From: Numida meleagris
Taxonomy: Eukaryota; Chordata; Aves; Galliformes; Numididae
Reading direction: 5' to 3'
NCBI RefSeq assembly: GCF_002078875.1
Contig: NC_034410.1
Span: 37,786,145 to 37,850,144 of the forward strand
Length of the DNA stretch: 64,000 nucleotides
The position numbers and the translations under genes were made by a program. Positions 44,301 through 59,300 of this stretch are shown piece by piece. Under the pieces are notes generated by a model. It was given only the letters and a program-made list of their open reading frames with translations, made no database searches and was not told the origin of the DNA. How positions within the stretch are numbered: position 1 is the stretch's first letter; the number at the start of each line of letters is the position of its first letter.

Positions 44301-47300
44301 AACAAATCATAATAAATTGTCAGCTTACCATCAACAAGGGAGGGAATAGATCTTTCATTGTCTGAATTTGAGAAAAGGATCAACTCCTTGTTAATGAAGT
44401 CATTGTAAGTCAAATGTTTTGTCGCTGTACCATATAAAAATTGCTGAAAAAACACATACATTATTCACTCAGTACAAACACCACGTCACATTTAAATCTC
44501 ATCCACTGGATTTGTTACTACTATTTAGGACTCACCTCAGGAAGGCCATGTAGCCGACGCTGTCGCCTGTCCTCCATGAAGTTTGTTAGCCATTCTTTTC
44601 GATCATCAATCTTCTTTTTACTGAAGGCCTGAAAAAATTCCAGTTTCATGGCATTATCAGCATAGAGATATTTATATAAATATTTGTTTCTTTAGCCATA
44701 ATTTTATATGTACTGCACACTATCTGATCAAATACTCAATATTTAAACTGATAAGACAAACCATGTAATTAATGCTTACATTTTAGCAGGTACAGGCTCA
44801 TGGCCTATTGGACATTGCTACAGAAGGTTCTTCTACCTGACATCACTCTCAGTGATCATCATTTAAATTCATATTACTTCAAAAATCTGTAGGCAGTTAG
44901 AAAAACCTTACAATTCTTATTCCTCTATTCACAGCAGAGGTGTCCTTTCATATAGAAGTTTAAAGGTGCTGGAATCTTTCTGTAAACAATATTAAGGTTG
45001 GGCTCATTATTTAGTTTATCATCAAGAAAATTATCTGAAGGTATTAGAAGATACTCCATTCCTCTTGTCCTCTCCATTTGCTCTGTCAGCTACAGAACGC
45101 CAGTAACTTGTAGCTGCTCCTGAGTGGCTGGCACAAGTCCTCGCAGGAAATTGACAGCTTAACAAAACTGACATTTTGTAAAGACTAAATGAGAGTTTAG
45201 GTTAGCTGACTGAGAGCCTCAGTCTTTATGAATACAAGACATCACTTTAAATCAATAACATATCACTATAAAATGACACATATATGTATATCAAATGTTC
45301 TGAAAGACTCTGTTCCATTACAGAAGTAGAGTTCCCATCCAGTGAGTTTCTTCTCCAAAACAAATAAGAGAAAAATGCATAAAAATTGAATACGTAGTTT
45401 TAGTAAAATTTTAACTACTTTGGGAAAATTCTGTGAGTTGCTGAGGTACTACTTATTATTATTATTATTATGGAGTAAAATATAGAGATACCATCATGAC
45501 CTGATTTCAACTATTCTCCTGCGTAAGAGAACAGTGCTATCTTTTTCAAAGGACTCTGAAGCACTGCAGAAGTTCTCAATGGGTACTTTCATTTCCCTGA
45601 AAATCAAGGTATTTTGCAATAAATAGTAGATTTTAGTAACTCTCTGAGAAAGGGATAAAGTAATATCACCCTGTTTAGCTTCAGCTTGACTGCCTTGGTG
45701 AGCAAAGCCCAACAATTTACAGTGTCAGACCTCTGAAGGATTTAGATTAATCTCCTGTAAAAACACGGGCTACAATAGTTTTCTTCTGGGTCCTTTCCAT
45801 AAGTCTATACCATTCCTAGACCAACGAAGTGACAAATGACCAGAAGCATTACTATGAAAAAAGTTCTTCGGAACACTGAAGAATTTAGAATGTGAAATAA
45901 TATTTTTCTTGCCATGGGACCTAGTAGGGCCTAGAACCTTAAACCCCATATACTGAAAGGTAAACTTGGGGCTTGAATTATAGCTAGCAGCAGAGAAAAC
46001 GTGGATGGGAGTACAGATGAATCTTCTGTTAACAGCATTAGAAGTAGTCAGTAGTTCTTCCCTACGTAACAGAGATGACTAATTTCATAGAGAATTGACA
46101 GGATATCGTTTTAGGCAATGAGTATCATTCTTAACAGGTTATATGGCCTCAGACATAATTTGAACTAATATAGACCAGCTTGTACATAAACCATTCACTA
46201 CTAACAGGACAACTTTATACAGTCCTGGAATATCATGGGCAGTTATGTCTAGCCTCTAAGATCAGACAAAAGACAAGGTGAAGAGTATGAAAAGTAGAAC
46301 AGAGAGCAGGAGACTAGATCCTCTAGAATGGCGTGTAAGCACTTGGTAATGGTACTGATGAGACGGTCAATGAAAAATGAAAGTAAGTCATAAAAACAAA
46401 GGCACTAAAAAGAATTCTTAGTAGGAATAGAATCTGCCTCCAGGGGTACAACTGGCATCAAAAGTGACTCCAGTCTTTACAACTTTAATTGCAACAGAAT
46501 CCTGATGTTTCCTTGAAATACCCATTGAATGATAATTCTGGTGTACATGTAAGTCTATTTGCAGAAACAGAACTCAGATTTTTAATCAGGTTGTTCAAGG
46601 TCCCTTCAGGAATGGGTTCAAGGGAACTTCTAGAGAGTTCAGTGGAGGGCCACAAAGATGATTAAGGGCCTGGAACATCTCCTGGACGAGGACAGGCTGA
46701 AAGACCTGGGGCTGTTCAGCCTGTAGAAGAGAAGACTGAGAGGAAATGTTAGCAATGCTTATAAATATCTAAAGGGTGGCTGCAAAGTGGATGGGGCCAG
46801 TCTCTTTTCAGTGGTGCCCAGCAAAGGGGTAATGGACACAAACTGGAACACAGGAAGTTCCATACAAACATGAGAAAAAAAATTCTTAAACTTTGAGAGT
46901 GTCAGAGCACTGGAACAGGCTGCCCAGAGAGGTTGTGGAGTCTCCTTCTGTGGAGATATTCAAAACCTGCCTGGGTGCTTTCCTCTGCAATTCACCGTAA
47001 GGAACCTGCTTTAGCAGGGGGCTGGTCTCGATGATCTCCAGAGGCCCCTTCCAACCTCTACAATTCTGTGATTCTGTAATGGATATGCAAACATACAGAT
47101 TCCTTCCTATCTAGATGAACACACTTTTCTGGGATAGAGAACCACATGCATGGATTATATTTCAGTGCATCATGGAGAGAATTAAAGTGACAGGTACAAA
47201 TAACCTTTGATACATAAGGTATTTTCCTTCAACAGAGCAGATACCTACTGTTAACTCATGTCTTCTCTTAGTAAAAACACACCATTTTACTGGATCCACA

Positions 47301-50300
47301 ATATAAGGAAAATATTGTTACATAACTTTCATTATATATATAAATATATCTATAACAATATATATTTGTATATAAATATGATTCTGAATATGAGCATTTT
47401 CCTGATGTTAATTTTCTTTCCTACTCCTTTTTCTTTTTAATATCATCTAAAACTAAAATAGAAAATTGAAGTACATGAAAGGTAAAAAAAGGCTTATTCC
47501 AGATACTCCCATCTTTTGCTTTTCCTCAAGTTCTGTGAAACACAATTTCCTGGTGTACTGACTGAGTCTGTCTGTTGTGTCTATAACATCTGAAAACAAC
47601 TACCTAAAAGATTTCAGATTCAAATGTGCAAGGCACATATGCGAAAAAACACGTGCCACACTGGTATATCTTCAAAAAATAAATCATCATCTGATCTTAT
47701 TTACTCAGAAACAAAAATCAGGTCCCTAAGCAGCTATGGGACATCATTTGTTTGAGCTCTATTGCCTTTCTCAGAGTACTCTTTTGTGCGTTCTGGCTCT
47801 AAAAGCAACTTTGAACATAGGGTCCTTTGATATCCACACCACATGAAAGTGATCGAAGGTAGCATTAATTTTGTATAAAATTAATATGAGAGCCTTTGGG
47901 TAAAGGGCTTCCAAAAATTTTTTTCTCTTGCAACAGTATCTTTTTTTCCGGTTATGACAAGAAAAGCTGATAGGACTTCCTCATGTGCCATTTTCAGTGA
48001 ACACTGGAAAATAAAATATATCATAGAGAATTACTTTTATAAGTTCTCACCAGTGTAATGGCGGCATCATCTTCAGGACCAGCATATCGAAATAAGATTC
48101 GATGTCTTTCCATGTCAGCAAAATATTCTTTTGCTTCTTTAGCAGTGCTGGTACCCAAACCTATACAATAAAAAGAAGCAGTTACTTCGCGCTCAGAATT
48201 TAAGTTTTAACATTTTACTCTTTGTATATTTACATCTAACATTTTATCCCTTAAATAATATAATAATAGAAGATACTGTCATGAATGCAGCTACAAATAA
48301 AAAATTGTAATATCCATTTATTATGTATTTTTAGATCCACAAGGTTAACTTATTTATTTTTAAACAAACCTTTGTAATATTTTATCTTCCATGCTTTATG
48401 ATTTTCCATATGTTTCTTCCACTCGTCAAATTCAGGAATACTATAGAATGAAAGTTCTTGCTTATTTTTGCTTGCCTTTAAAAAAAAATGAAAACAAAAC
48501 AAAAAAAACACTAATCAACTTTTCTGTTGCACTGTGAATTAAAAAGTAAAATTTCATCAACAGAACCCGTACCTTTACAATAGGAGTGATGAATTCCTCA
48601 AGAAAACCATGTTTCAACAGTGATGGCCAATTGTGATGAATAAAATTGATCAACAAGCCTTTTATGTGAGATCCATCCTGATCCTAAATCAGACATGAAA
48701 ATACAAAGCAATTTCATAAAATGTCAAAGCCTCACCCACCGCAAGACCAAAACAAGAGTGCCAGTGAATGAAAAAGTCTAGTCGCAAGGATAAATAGATC
48801 ACACTGGCCAGGATACATCAAAACAATATTTGCTGACAGAACACATAGAAGGGAAGAGTTAGGTTTAATTTGGATTCTGAACTTAATCTTGGTATAAAAC
48901 AGCCACTTATGAACAGCACGGTCCCTTAGCTAATAATTAGCTCTTCCAAACTACATGCACAGCTATGACTCACAGGGTTCTTTGCCTATGACATGTTTTG
49001 TCTGAGAACTAGACAGTTCTCCTGGACAACACGGAGCTGAATCTGTGGAAAAAAGCCAAGCCTGGCCCACACTTCTCATTAGTGATAAAATGTTTGATAG
49101 TTTGACCACTTCAGGAAAACAAAACAAAATAAAATAAAATAAAATAAAATCACAAAGTTTTCGTAATTATCTAAAGCACAGGATAACTAGACTTTTACGA
49201 ATCAGAACAACAGGCTGTATGGGAACTGCTGAGTCATGGCCTGAACCACCGATTGAGCACCTGGAGGAAAGACCCAGTCAGCCCTGGGAGCACAGGTGAA
49301 GGCAATTCACCTGTGCAACCAGAAGGGGTGGAGCCTGGCTCCACCCCTCTTAGGCCTCATTTAAGGGCTGACTGCCCCTAAGGAAGGATCTCTTCCTGGA
49401 GATCCCTCCTTGGTGGAAGCCTTTTCCTGCAAGCCCCAAATCTTCCGATCCGGGTGAGTGCTGTATTTTCCTTCCACCTTTTGTAATGCTATTTCCATCG
49501 CGTTAGTCCTGCTTATCGCTACACAGGCACACACTTCATGAGAATATACAAAAATAACTGTCTTCATTCTTATCTCTCCCAGACTACCTAACATTATAAC
49601 TTCATCTACTGTTCAATTTTGTATGCACTTTCAACATATTTTTGATTGATCAAAAGCATTCTTGTTTATACGTGTTTTTATTATTACATTACTTATTATT
49701 TGTGTTTGGCTTCTCTGCTACAGTGCAGCAAAGTTCAGTTGTTCATTTGGAGTAACAAAAACAACATATAGATAATTTATTCCCTAAAAGAAATCTCATA
49801 CATTAGAGATTTCCTCTGAATACATCTATATTGTCCTGAGGCAGTCTCGGGTTATAATGCACAAAAATGCAGTCTACAAGACTTCAGCAATACACGTTTA
49901 AAGAAGCCCTGTATATTAAAAGCTATGAATTTCAAACTAACCTGATCCGTCATTATCATAATTTTTCCATATCTCAGACTTTTTAGAGATTCTGGATCTT
50001 CATAGCTTTTCTTGTATTGTAGTCCAACTATTTTGATGATGTTGTTGATTTCTGCATTTTCCATGATCTGTATGAAAAAGTTATCTTTGTGGTTAATATA
50101 AAAAGCAGAAATTCAGAAACACCCCAATCTTTTTAATATGGGCTTTATAGCTATTTTATCTAAGTACCCCTACCTCAAAATCATAACCTCCTCATCCCTA
50201 AGCCCTTGCAGCCCTCACACAGATAAATATTTCTTCTGTATATGTACATCCCTGAGACTATACCACTACCTTTTCTCCTCCACAGTTTCAGCACTTTGGG

Positions 50301-53300
50301 TTCAGAAGGCAGAGAGAAAGGTGGATATTAACAAAAAGTCATCCCACAAAACTGCCTTCTCTTTCCATAATTTCTCTAGGGATCTGCAACAAAACTCTTA
50401 AAAAAGACAAAATATGGAGAGCAACAGAATCAAACGGTCAATAGTGCTACTGCTTCATGCTGGGAGTCAATGAAATTACTTGTCAATTGAGAGAATATAA
50501 CTGTTGTTTTCTTAAGTGTTCATGTAAAGTGTTAGTCATAGCAGGATCCCCCTGCATTTGTGGAGGAAAAAAAAAAATGAAGTTTATCATCTCAGTATTC
50601 ACTTAATATTTCCAGCTCAGGATTTTATCACAGGCTTCAAAGTAGCTAGTCATTTACAAAATCCTGGTCACAAAATTTTCATGAAAAAATAAAAATGAAA
50701 ATACAATGATGTAACCTTAGAAATAATAATCACAATACATCCACTTGTCAGCCAAAACAAACTGACAAGACTACTTACCTGTTTGTGAGAAGCTTCTCGA
50801 ACATTGAGAATTTTACCCCTGAGTGGGAATACTCCGTATCTGTCTCGGCCAATAACACCTAAGCCAGAGACAGCTAAAGATTTGGCAGAGTCTCCTTCTG
50901 TTAATATTAGCGTGCAGTCCAAGGAATGTTTGCCACCTGTAGTTCAGGAAGGAGTAGAAGCAAAGCAGGAAAACAGAAAGCTTAGTGTTTCAATTCAAAT
51001 AATAGGAACACAATTGAACCAGTCATGAATATTACTCCTAAACTGTATGTTCGATCATTTAAATAAAATTATTTTCTGTTTCAAGAATGACTTCCCATAC
51101 TACTAAAATTATACTACAGGATGGAGTATCTCTGTCCTTAGCAATACACTGCGATCACTCTGGGACAAGGAGGAAATTGAAATGCAATGGCATGTCTTAT
51201 GTAGTGGTCCCAACAAATCTGCACACAAAAAGAAATACAATAACAAAAAAAAACAACAGCAAAAATTATTACCAGATTGTTTCTGTACCTTTACTATTTC
51301 ACAAACTATCTGAAAATTACTTACACACACACATTATGCATATCTGAGTTATATATGGGAGTTATTTCACCTTCTGCATTTCCCCTTTCCTCATACTATG
51401 TTTGCGGAGGTAATTTCGAACTACTTTGTTTGTATAATTCTGCAGAGGCTAAAGCCAGGAAAGTGTAAAAAAGATTGGAAGAAAAGCTCAAAAGATCAGA
51501 ACATTGTAGCTTATTATACATTCTCAGAAATGAATATTTCTTGTTAGCGCAATTCTGAGTCTGTACAACTTTGTGAAAAACAACTCACCACTTCCAATTA
51601 TACAGAACTTACATTCATTATCTTTGGTCATCTAAATCAGACATATGCCTTAATTTAATCTAAATTACGCAGGTATTCACACTGTGCCAAAAGATACAGT
51701 TATGATGCCATCAGCAAGGTAGAATCAAAACAGAGTATACCTATGAACCTTTTTTTCCCCTAAAAGAATTGCAAACAACAAATGTGATTATCACCCGGGT
51801 GCATCATGTTCTGGAATCATATGATCATTAGTGATCAATTTCATGGAAGCACAGTGTGCCTTTCTGGTATTTTTCTGGACACATATCTAAAAAAATAACA
51901 GAACTTGGGAGAAAAATCAAGCTTTCAGTCAGGTGCAGTCAATAAATTCATTGAGATAAGTTCTTAAGAGCAGAGCAACTGACACATTCTCAGTCACACT
52001 GAAGGAGTCAGTCCTCAGTAACATCCTCCACCTTTTCTTTCTCAACAAAAGCAGCTTTTTAAGGAGCTCACATCTCGTACAAAAGAAGAAAAAATTCCTA
52101 CAGACTTTTTACTAATTCTAGCACGACAATCTTCTGGTCTAAAACTCTCCTGCTAGTATATGTAGCACGTCAGAAAGTCAGTTTCTTATTTAGAAACTGA
52201 ACATCTCTCTGTCTTCTTGAGTGGATACTCCTGAATGTGAAATGCCTTCACTATGAGAAATTTAATATGTCCTAGATCTTCAATAAATCTCCCTAAGAGA
52301 TGCAAAGTTCCTGCTCCCCATCTAAGAACAATTAAGCAGTAGAAAAATATTTAAGTATAAGGTATCCAAGTTTCTGGTGTCTTTGTGTTTTTGAAACCAC
52401 AACTTGAAAATTCATGCTCTTTCAATATGTAACTACGTTGCTATTTTCATTCAGCTACACTAATTCTCTAATGGAAAAAAGATGGCATTCCTAAGATCAA
52501 ACTCATCATCATGCTTTAATTCTAGCACTAGGAAGTTTAGAAAACTAGTTTAAGAACTATGAAGATTTTTTTATTAAAAAATATACATAGATAAGAAATA
52601 AAGTCAGGTTTAAAACAATGATGCCTCTGAAAAAATCTGTGGAAAACAAAAGATAGTAAAAATAAGTGATCTTACCTGCATCATTAGCATCATCCAGTTT
52701 TGGAATGCCTTTGATTTTACTGTGTTTCACAGATGAGCATTTTTTGTTCAGCTGAGTCTGTGCCTTAAATTTGACCCAATTCAAAATACTCTCTATGATA
52801 CCACAGTTAGAGGCCTATAAGCAACAGATTAGAACTCTGGTTGAGAAAAGTAAACGTCACATGGTAGATTCTCATCTATCAATTTTAAGCTGATCCTTTA
52901 CATTTTAAAAATTGCAACATATAAAAGGCCAAAGAATTAACACACACCTTAATGTCTAGCACATCAATCACACAAAACCAAAGCACAACACTCTCCCAGC
53001 TTCTTTCCTCACCCTTGATGGCAAGGAAGGAAGAAAAGTGGATCAAGACCTAATAAGAAGTTATCCTATGTTGTGTGGTTGATGTGCTGAGACATTTTAG
53101 GTACTAAGCATCTGCTTCCTGGATTTTGCAGGAAAAAGTAAACTTATAGTATATAATACAGCCATTTGAGGTTTCCTTGGAAATTCTGAAAATGGTTGGA
53201 AGGCACAAAAGCATTTAAGAATATGGCTCTTCACTGACTATTAACAGAAGCACTTGACAAACTGATAACACTTTAGGAAATACACCTGCAGCAAAGAGAG

Positions 53301-56300
53301 AATACAGCACATTTTCTATACGAAAACTGCTTTAAGTCTGATTTCACATCAAAGGAAAAGGAGCAAAATAATATGAGCTTTGGCTTTTCACTATCCCCCC
53401 ACAATATGAAACTCATTAGATAGAGATTCTTCTGCACATTTAACACCTCTGGAGATCAATGTTCAAACTTCCAGGAATACCAGAAATACTGTAAACTAAA
53501 CACACTGACAAAGACAACATATATAGCAAAATCTGGAGAATAAATGAAAGACTGTTCTTTTTCCTCTAAGTTTTGTAAGAATGCCACTAGTAACAAAGAA
53601 TTAGAGGAATACAATACAATACAATGAGTTAAGTTTAAATGCCCAGAGTACCAGCAGGAACATCGTTCTCCTTACTGAAAGAGTCAAATACATTTTACCA
53701 GAAAAAATATCACAATCTGCAAAAAAACAGCTCTTCAGATGAAAATCACCCGTAAACCTGGGGCAACAGCTAAAATACAGTCACGGCTTCCATTATTAAG
53801 GCCAGAGAATGAACAAAAGTTCGTTCCTCCATCCTATTTTTGTAGTATGCTAACGTCACTGTACCATAACACACCAAGTAGACTTCTGCTATATAACATA
53901 CATGTAGCAGAAGATTGTATGAAGAAGATCCAATATGTCAATTCTTGCTTCACTGAAATAAAAAAGAAAGAAGCTTTACTTACTGCTTTAAAAAATTTCT
54001 CAGATAGCTGGCACTTGGACCCAAAACTTTTAGGCTGCAATGTCATGTTTTCCTTTGTCTGGGAATCAAAAGATGGGTTTTCAATCAAGCAATTAACAAA
54101 AACCCATATATGATTCTTCACCTGTTGAAACGTAGAAAACAATTTATTTAACAAAATGACCATCTTCATCTTTACCAATACATTTGTACATAAAACATTT
54201 TTGTACAAAGTTACTTGCCTGAAATGGTTTCACTGAAACTCCAGCTTTGTTCTTCTTTTTCACCACTTCTATCAGTTTGCCCACAACCTGATCCACCACG
54301 TAATCAACATGCCTACCACCCTTAATGAGGAAAGAAAAAAATGAACACACTGAATTTCCCAACAGATTTTAACCTTATTAACAAAATTCCTGTAATTTTG
54401 AAGTTGGAAACCAATGCACATTGTTAGATAATGAAGGAAATTTTGTTTTTAAATTTCTCTTTTATGTCATTCAGACTTGATTACAGTGAGGAGGACAGAT
54501 GTGACATGGAATAGAAGAAGCAGTAGACTTTTCTTCACTGTACAGTTGTGGGCTGCAAATGTAGCTGCTTACAGCTTATAACTGGATATACAACCTTAGG
54601 AATGTGCATGGCAGATCTGAAGATGACTCTGTAACACTGGGATGGTACCTGCAACACCACATGGCTGTCCATGGGTATCTTTCTGGCAGGCACATAAATA
54701 ACTTTGAACAGAAAACGTTACACATTCTTTCATCAAATTAAACTCTCCTATACTATAAGGACTTGATTCATAAAAAAAGTCCAGAAGCTCACTCTCAGAT
54801 ATAGAGCACCTATATCTATTCATTCCTTCCCAAAAGTCACTTCAACTTTTTAATAACTTTATTTACAGAAATCCTTGAATAAACGCTATTACCATTCTTT
54901 GCTAGCCCAGTGCTAGCAAGCCACAAGATCTAGACAACTAAAAAAGAACAGAGCAAGATAACCTTAAAAAGATGAGCAGTCCTACTAAAAACTCATAAGA
55001 AGCTGAAATTGCTACCTAGTCCTATCTAATGTAGCAACAAGAAATAAACACAGGGCATGCTGATAACTCCAAGCTGGCAAACCAAGCCCATAGCAAGGGG
55101 CAGTAACTGGTAGCTACATAACCATGTTGCCACCTGTCCTGTAGCAACCAAGGAGTCCAGTCACATTTCCAACTATTGCAAGGAAAGCTATTACTATTGA
55201 TATAATTCAGTCTAACTAGGAAAGAGCTAAGCATTTGAACAAGTAAGATTATGTTCCACTCCCACACTTCCAATTCAGGCATTTCCAGAAGGTGCCCTCA
55301 GGCTTCTACCATATTCTCTAGCTACAGCTCTCTTTGGATGTAAACTTTAAACCCAGCTACAAAAAGAACCCAAAACATACTGTTAGAACACAAACCATTT
55401 TGAGACAGATGAAGGCATTTTACATGAGCTTTCTAGAAAAAGGTCTATTCTAGATCTGTTAAATCATAAAAATGACTTATGATTTATGTGTGTAAAAGAA
55501 ACCTAACAATTTGGGGGTATACTATATAATTCAGAAGCAATCTGAATCAGAACTACTAGTAAAGATGGAAACAATACAAAGTTTATCAACTAAAGAAACA
55601 ATCACAGGAAAACTGTGATTACCTAAATGAACAAAATGATGAACTATGTGATACCTAAATGAACAAAGCTAACTTGTGTTCCATAGGATCTAGAAATCTT
55701 TTTTTTTTTAGAAGAAAATGGAACTGTATAATAATTAAGTAATGAATACACACAGAAAATCCTACTAAGTGTGGCAAATGCATCTTAGAAGGATTCACAT
55801 CATAGATTGAGAAAAAGTAATTGTTTTGTATTAAATGAGATTAGAGCCCATGAAGAATGATCATAAACAAAACATTCCAGATCAGGAACAACAACTAGTA
55901 TTTGAAGATATGTATCCTGCAGTCTTTAATCTATAGAACACTGACTAAATTGTTGTAAACCAACAGTGATAAATATACTTAAATATTTACAAATCCAAGG
56001 TGGCACAAATTCCCTTACAGGTGAAACAGCAGGCTTTCTTTCGAAAAATATCAAAATATGAATAGTCCTAGAGCCCTTGGTATCTGAAAGCTGAAAACAA
56101 CAACAGCAGCAATAACAAAACTACAACAGTAAAAAGACTACAAATGATGTGTCTTCTTTTGGTGACAGTATACTGCTAGATTAGTTCGGCTGCTGATAAC
56201 ACTACAGTCTGTTTTTTAAAAAAAAGATAATCGTCCTCAGAAGTGGAAAACAAGCAGTAGAAAAAACACCTAACATAGATGGGTTGGGAATGTATTTTGT

Positions 56301-59300
56301 TGTCTTGTCAGTTTAGCTTCTCTTCTTCCAAGTGCAATAAATATATTTGGGATTTCCTCTCGGTATTTTTAAGAGGAGATAAAAATTTGCAGAAACTATC
56401 TGGAGAGTAAAAAATAATCTTATCAGTACTTACTTTCTTTCACCTCTTGATAAAAAGAGGAGGTATATGAGGAGATCAGAGCACTCAGCCAAGTTTTAAA
56501 ACCTCTTTCAGAAATAGCATATATGGTGATGTAATTGAACCAGACTGACTGCTGTCAGTTCAGAGAAACTGAGTTATTGAATGATCTGAAATTTGCAATA
56601 GAGGGACAAAAGAATCTTATGCCACTGTTCAGTAAGACTAGCAGGAGATCTAAAGCTGATGAACAGAAATGGCTGTAAGTAGACTGTAAGACACTGAATT
56701 TGTCTAGAATCTCAATGGAGAAAACAATATCACCATGAGGCAACTTTTCTCAGAGAAGTTTGACTGAGGACAGGACCTCAAATCCTTTCATGTAAACAGA
56801 AGCTAGCGTGTTTGTATAATTTCCTTGAATGAAAACTTTTCAGATTAAAAGAAACACTGTGAATCATTGTAAAGGCAGAAAAATCTCCCACTGAAATAAA
56901 CAACAGAAAGGGGAATGGAGAAGTACGGCTTCATTCTTGCTTAGATTAGTTTTCTTTGGCTTTTCTTTGTATTTTGCAGTGTTATCAAGACCACTGCTTA
57001 AAAATTCTCATTAATAATACAGCTCAGTGCCCACTAATTCACTCAGAAGACCGCCTTTGCTTAACATTGATTATTGCCTTACAAAACTACAGACTAACTA
57101 AAGGTTCTTGTTCAGACTAATCTGCATTATGGCAAAAAAGGAACCACATCTATGGAGACATTGATTCCCAGATAACAAATTTAAAAAAAAAGTCCAACAT
57201 TAAAGCTGTTTTTAAAAAAGAACTGAGGAGAAAGAAAGCTATCCACAGGCAATAAGGAAATATAAGGCAATAAGAAATAAGAAATGGGAAAAAAAGAAAA
57301 AGCATCAGGCAAAAAGAAGAAAAGAAATAACAAACAACAAGCAAGAGAAAAACAAAAGCTAGGATTTAGAATTTTAAGACACAGGAGGCATCTGAAAAGA
57401 CTGAAAAAGACAAAGTGGCTGGATTGACAGGAGAGATAGGAGCTGTGTTCTCAACTTCATGTAGAAAGGTAAGATGACAATAAAAAAAGAGAGGAGAAAA
57501 AATGGCTCAAGATGGTTAATATTTTTAAACATGAACTAACCGGTACCTGTAACTTCAAAGAAACTATATATGGTTTCTGTCAGTTTTCAAAGCCACCTAT
57601 TAAACAGCAATACAAACCACCAATGAAGCAGCACACATGAGTATTTTTTTGATTGTTAATGTCATTTCACAACATTTCTTTGAAAAAAAAAATGTTTTTA
57701 TTCATATATGGGTGAGTTTCAGCTACCACAGGAAAATATCTTAAGATGTATTTCAAAAACATTCCACATTTTAATGGCAATTTTAAATACAATGTTTTTA
57801 CTTATCATACTGTTAAAAGCTTATGCTTACATTAATATATCTTATTTCAGTGTAACAGAGTATGTACAAGTGGATTAGAAAAGCTTAGTTTTAGCACTTC
57901 AAATATTTTGGCAAAACTAACAGCTGACATATCAAAAACTGGTTACTTACCAGTAATTCTTGCTCTTAGAAGATATTAGTTTTTATAACAGTTCCCCATT
58001 CCTGTGTCCATTCTTAGTGTGTAGCATTGAGTGAGGGATGTTCAGAGCTCAAAGCTGGGAACCTTTCAACCATTTCACCAGTAGGTGGCACATTTACCCA
58101 CTCTAGAAGCATAACAGCCTATAACTGCCCCAACTGTCAGTAAATTTTAATACAAGACAGAAAAAGAAAAATAGCCTCTAAAACTGGAGGGCTGTTAATG
58201 ATTATTATTGCTATGTATTATGAAAAAGAGAACTATAACTGCAAAGCCTTTTTCTCCCAGAAGGTAGCCGTTAAGGTAGAATCCATTTTAAAAATTTAAG
58301 ATGAAATCAGCTAAAATCTTGAAAGTGAAACACAGCCTGTCTCCTGCATACACCCTACCAATACTATCATCAGCTGCCTCCATTAATTCTGATGTAAGCT
58401 ATATTTAAACTGTATAAACAGATAAACCTTTCTTGCAACAAACAAATTCAGAAGCTGATTATAAATTTGAAGTTCTTACTGAATCAGCTATATAAATAAA
58501 CCCTATTTTATTTTGCATTATATCTTTTTTTTTGCATTGTATATATTAAATTTTGCTACTATGTTTATTTTATTAGAATAATTTTGAAATTGAATGCCAA
58601 GTTGTGGAATGGTCCTGAATTTCTTTCCGAACTCCAGCAAATTTTAACAGGTTGCGCTGCTCCCTGCATCCAGTATCTGGCACTGCATCCATATCAGCTG
58701 AATTTTTTCTGCTGAAGTGATAACTAGTATTACAATCAGTGGTGCTGTCATACTATGTCAAAATATAACTAGATTGATAAGTTAACAACTGAAGCTTTAC
58801 TACAATTTCTGCTAAAGTTGCAATTTGAAATTGAGAACTTGGGAAGAGAGTGTTTAATTAGTTTACGCACAAGTCTCACTAAAAGGTTACCTGCAAAACC
58901 AGAATAGCTACAAGCATTCTTTCAGCCTCAGAGTCTGAAGTCAAATTCTGTGGCAAAATTGTGAATACGCAGGGACCTGATCAAGGTAACAAATTTACAA
59001 TAACAAAACAATGGAGTTGTGCCTCACCTCACTGACTTTCTACCCACCCCTCAAAAAAAAAACCCCATCAGCCTAAAAAACTTGTTCGGAATTTGAAGCG
59101 AGTTTAAAAAAAGGTTGAAGGGAAGTTACCACTGGGTGAAATTTATCCAGAAACAGAAATGAAAAGCTTTCAGCAAACAGTGATAAATAACCAAAAAACA
59201 GCTGAAATGAGCTCCTCACCTGTTAGCAGATAAGGGAACAGGTAGTTGACGCAGTTAGTTACTAGCCATTATGTCTCATCAGTGGGTAGTTGCACATCAA

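Larger units (their letters stand above)
48684..49941 (-). other. TOP2B intron E9-E10
   Basis: 1258 bp. It contains an AAAAT repeat (49125-49150) and the solo LTR at 49216-49525. Confidence 0.85.

Noticed and set aside
53739..54113. 124-codon + strand open frame
   Set aside because: Overlaps TOP2B exon E6 antisense; composition reflects the exon on the other strand.
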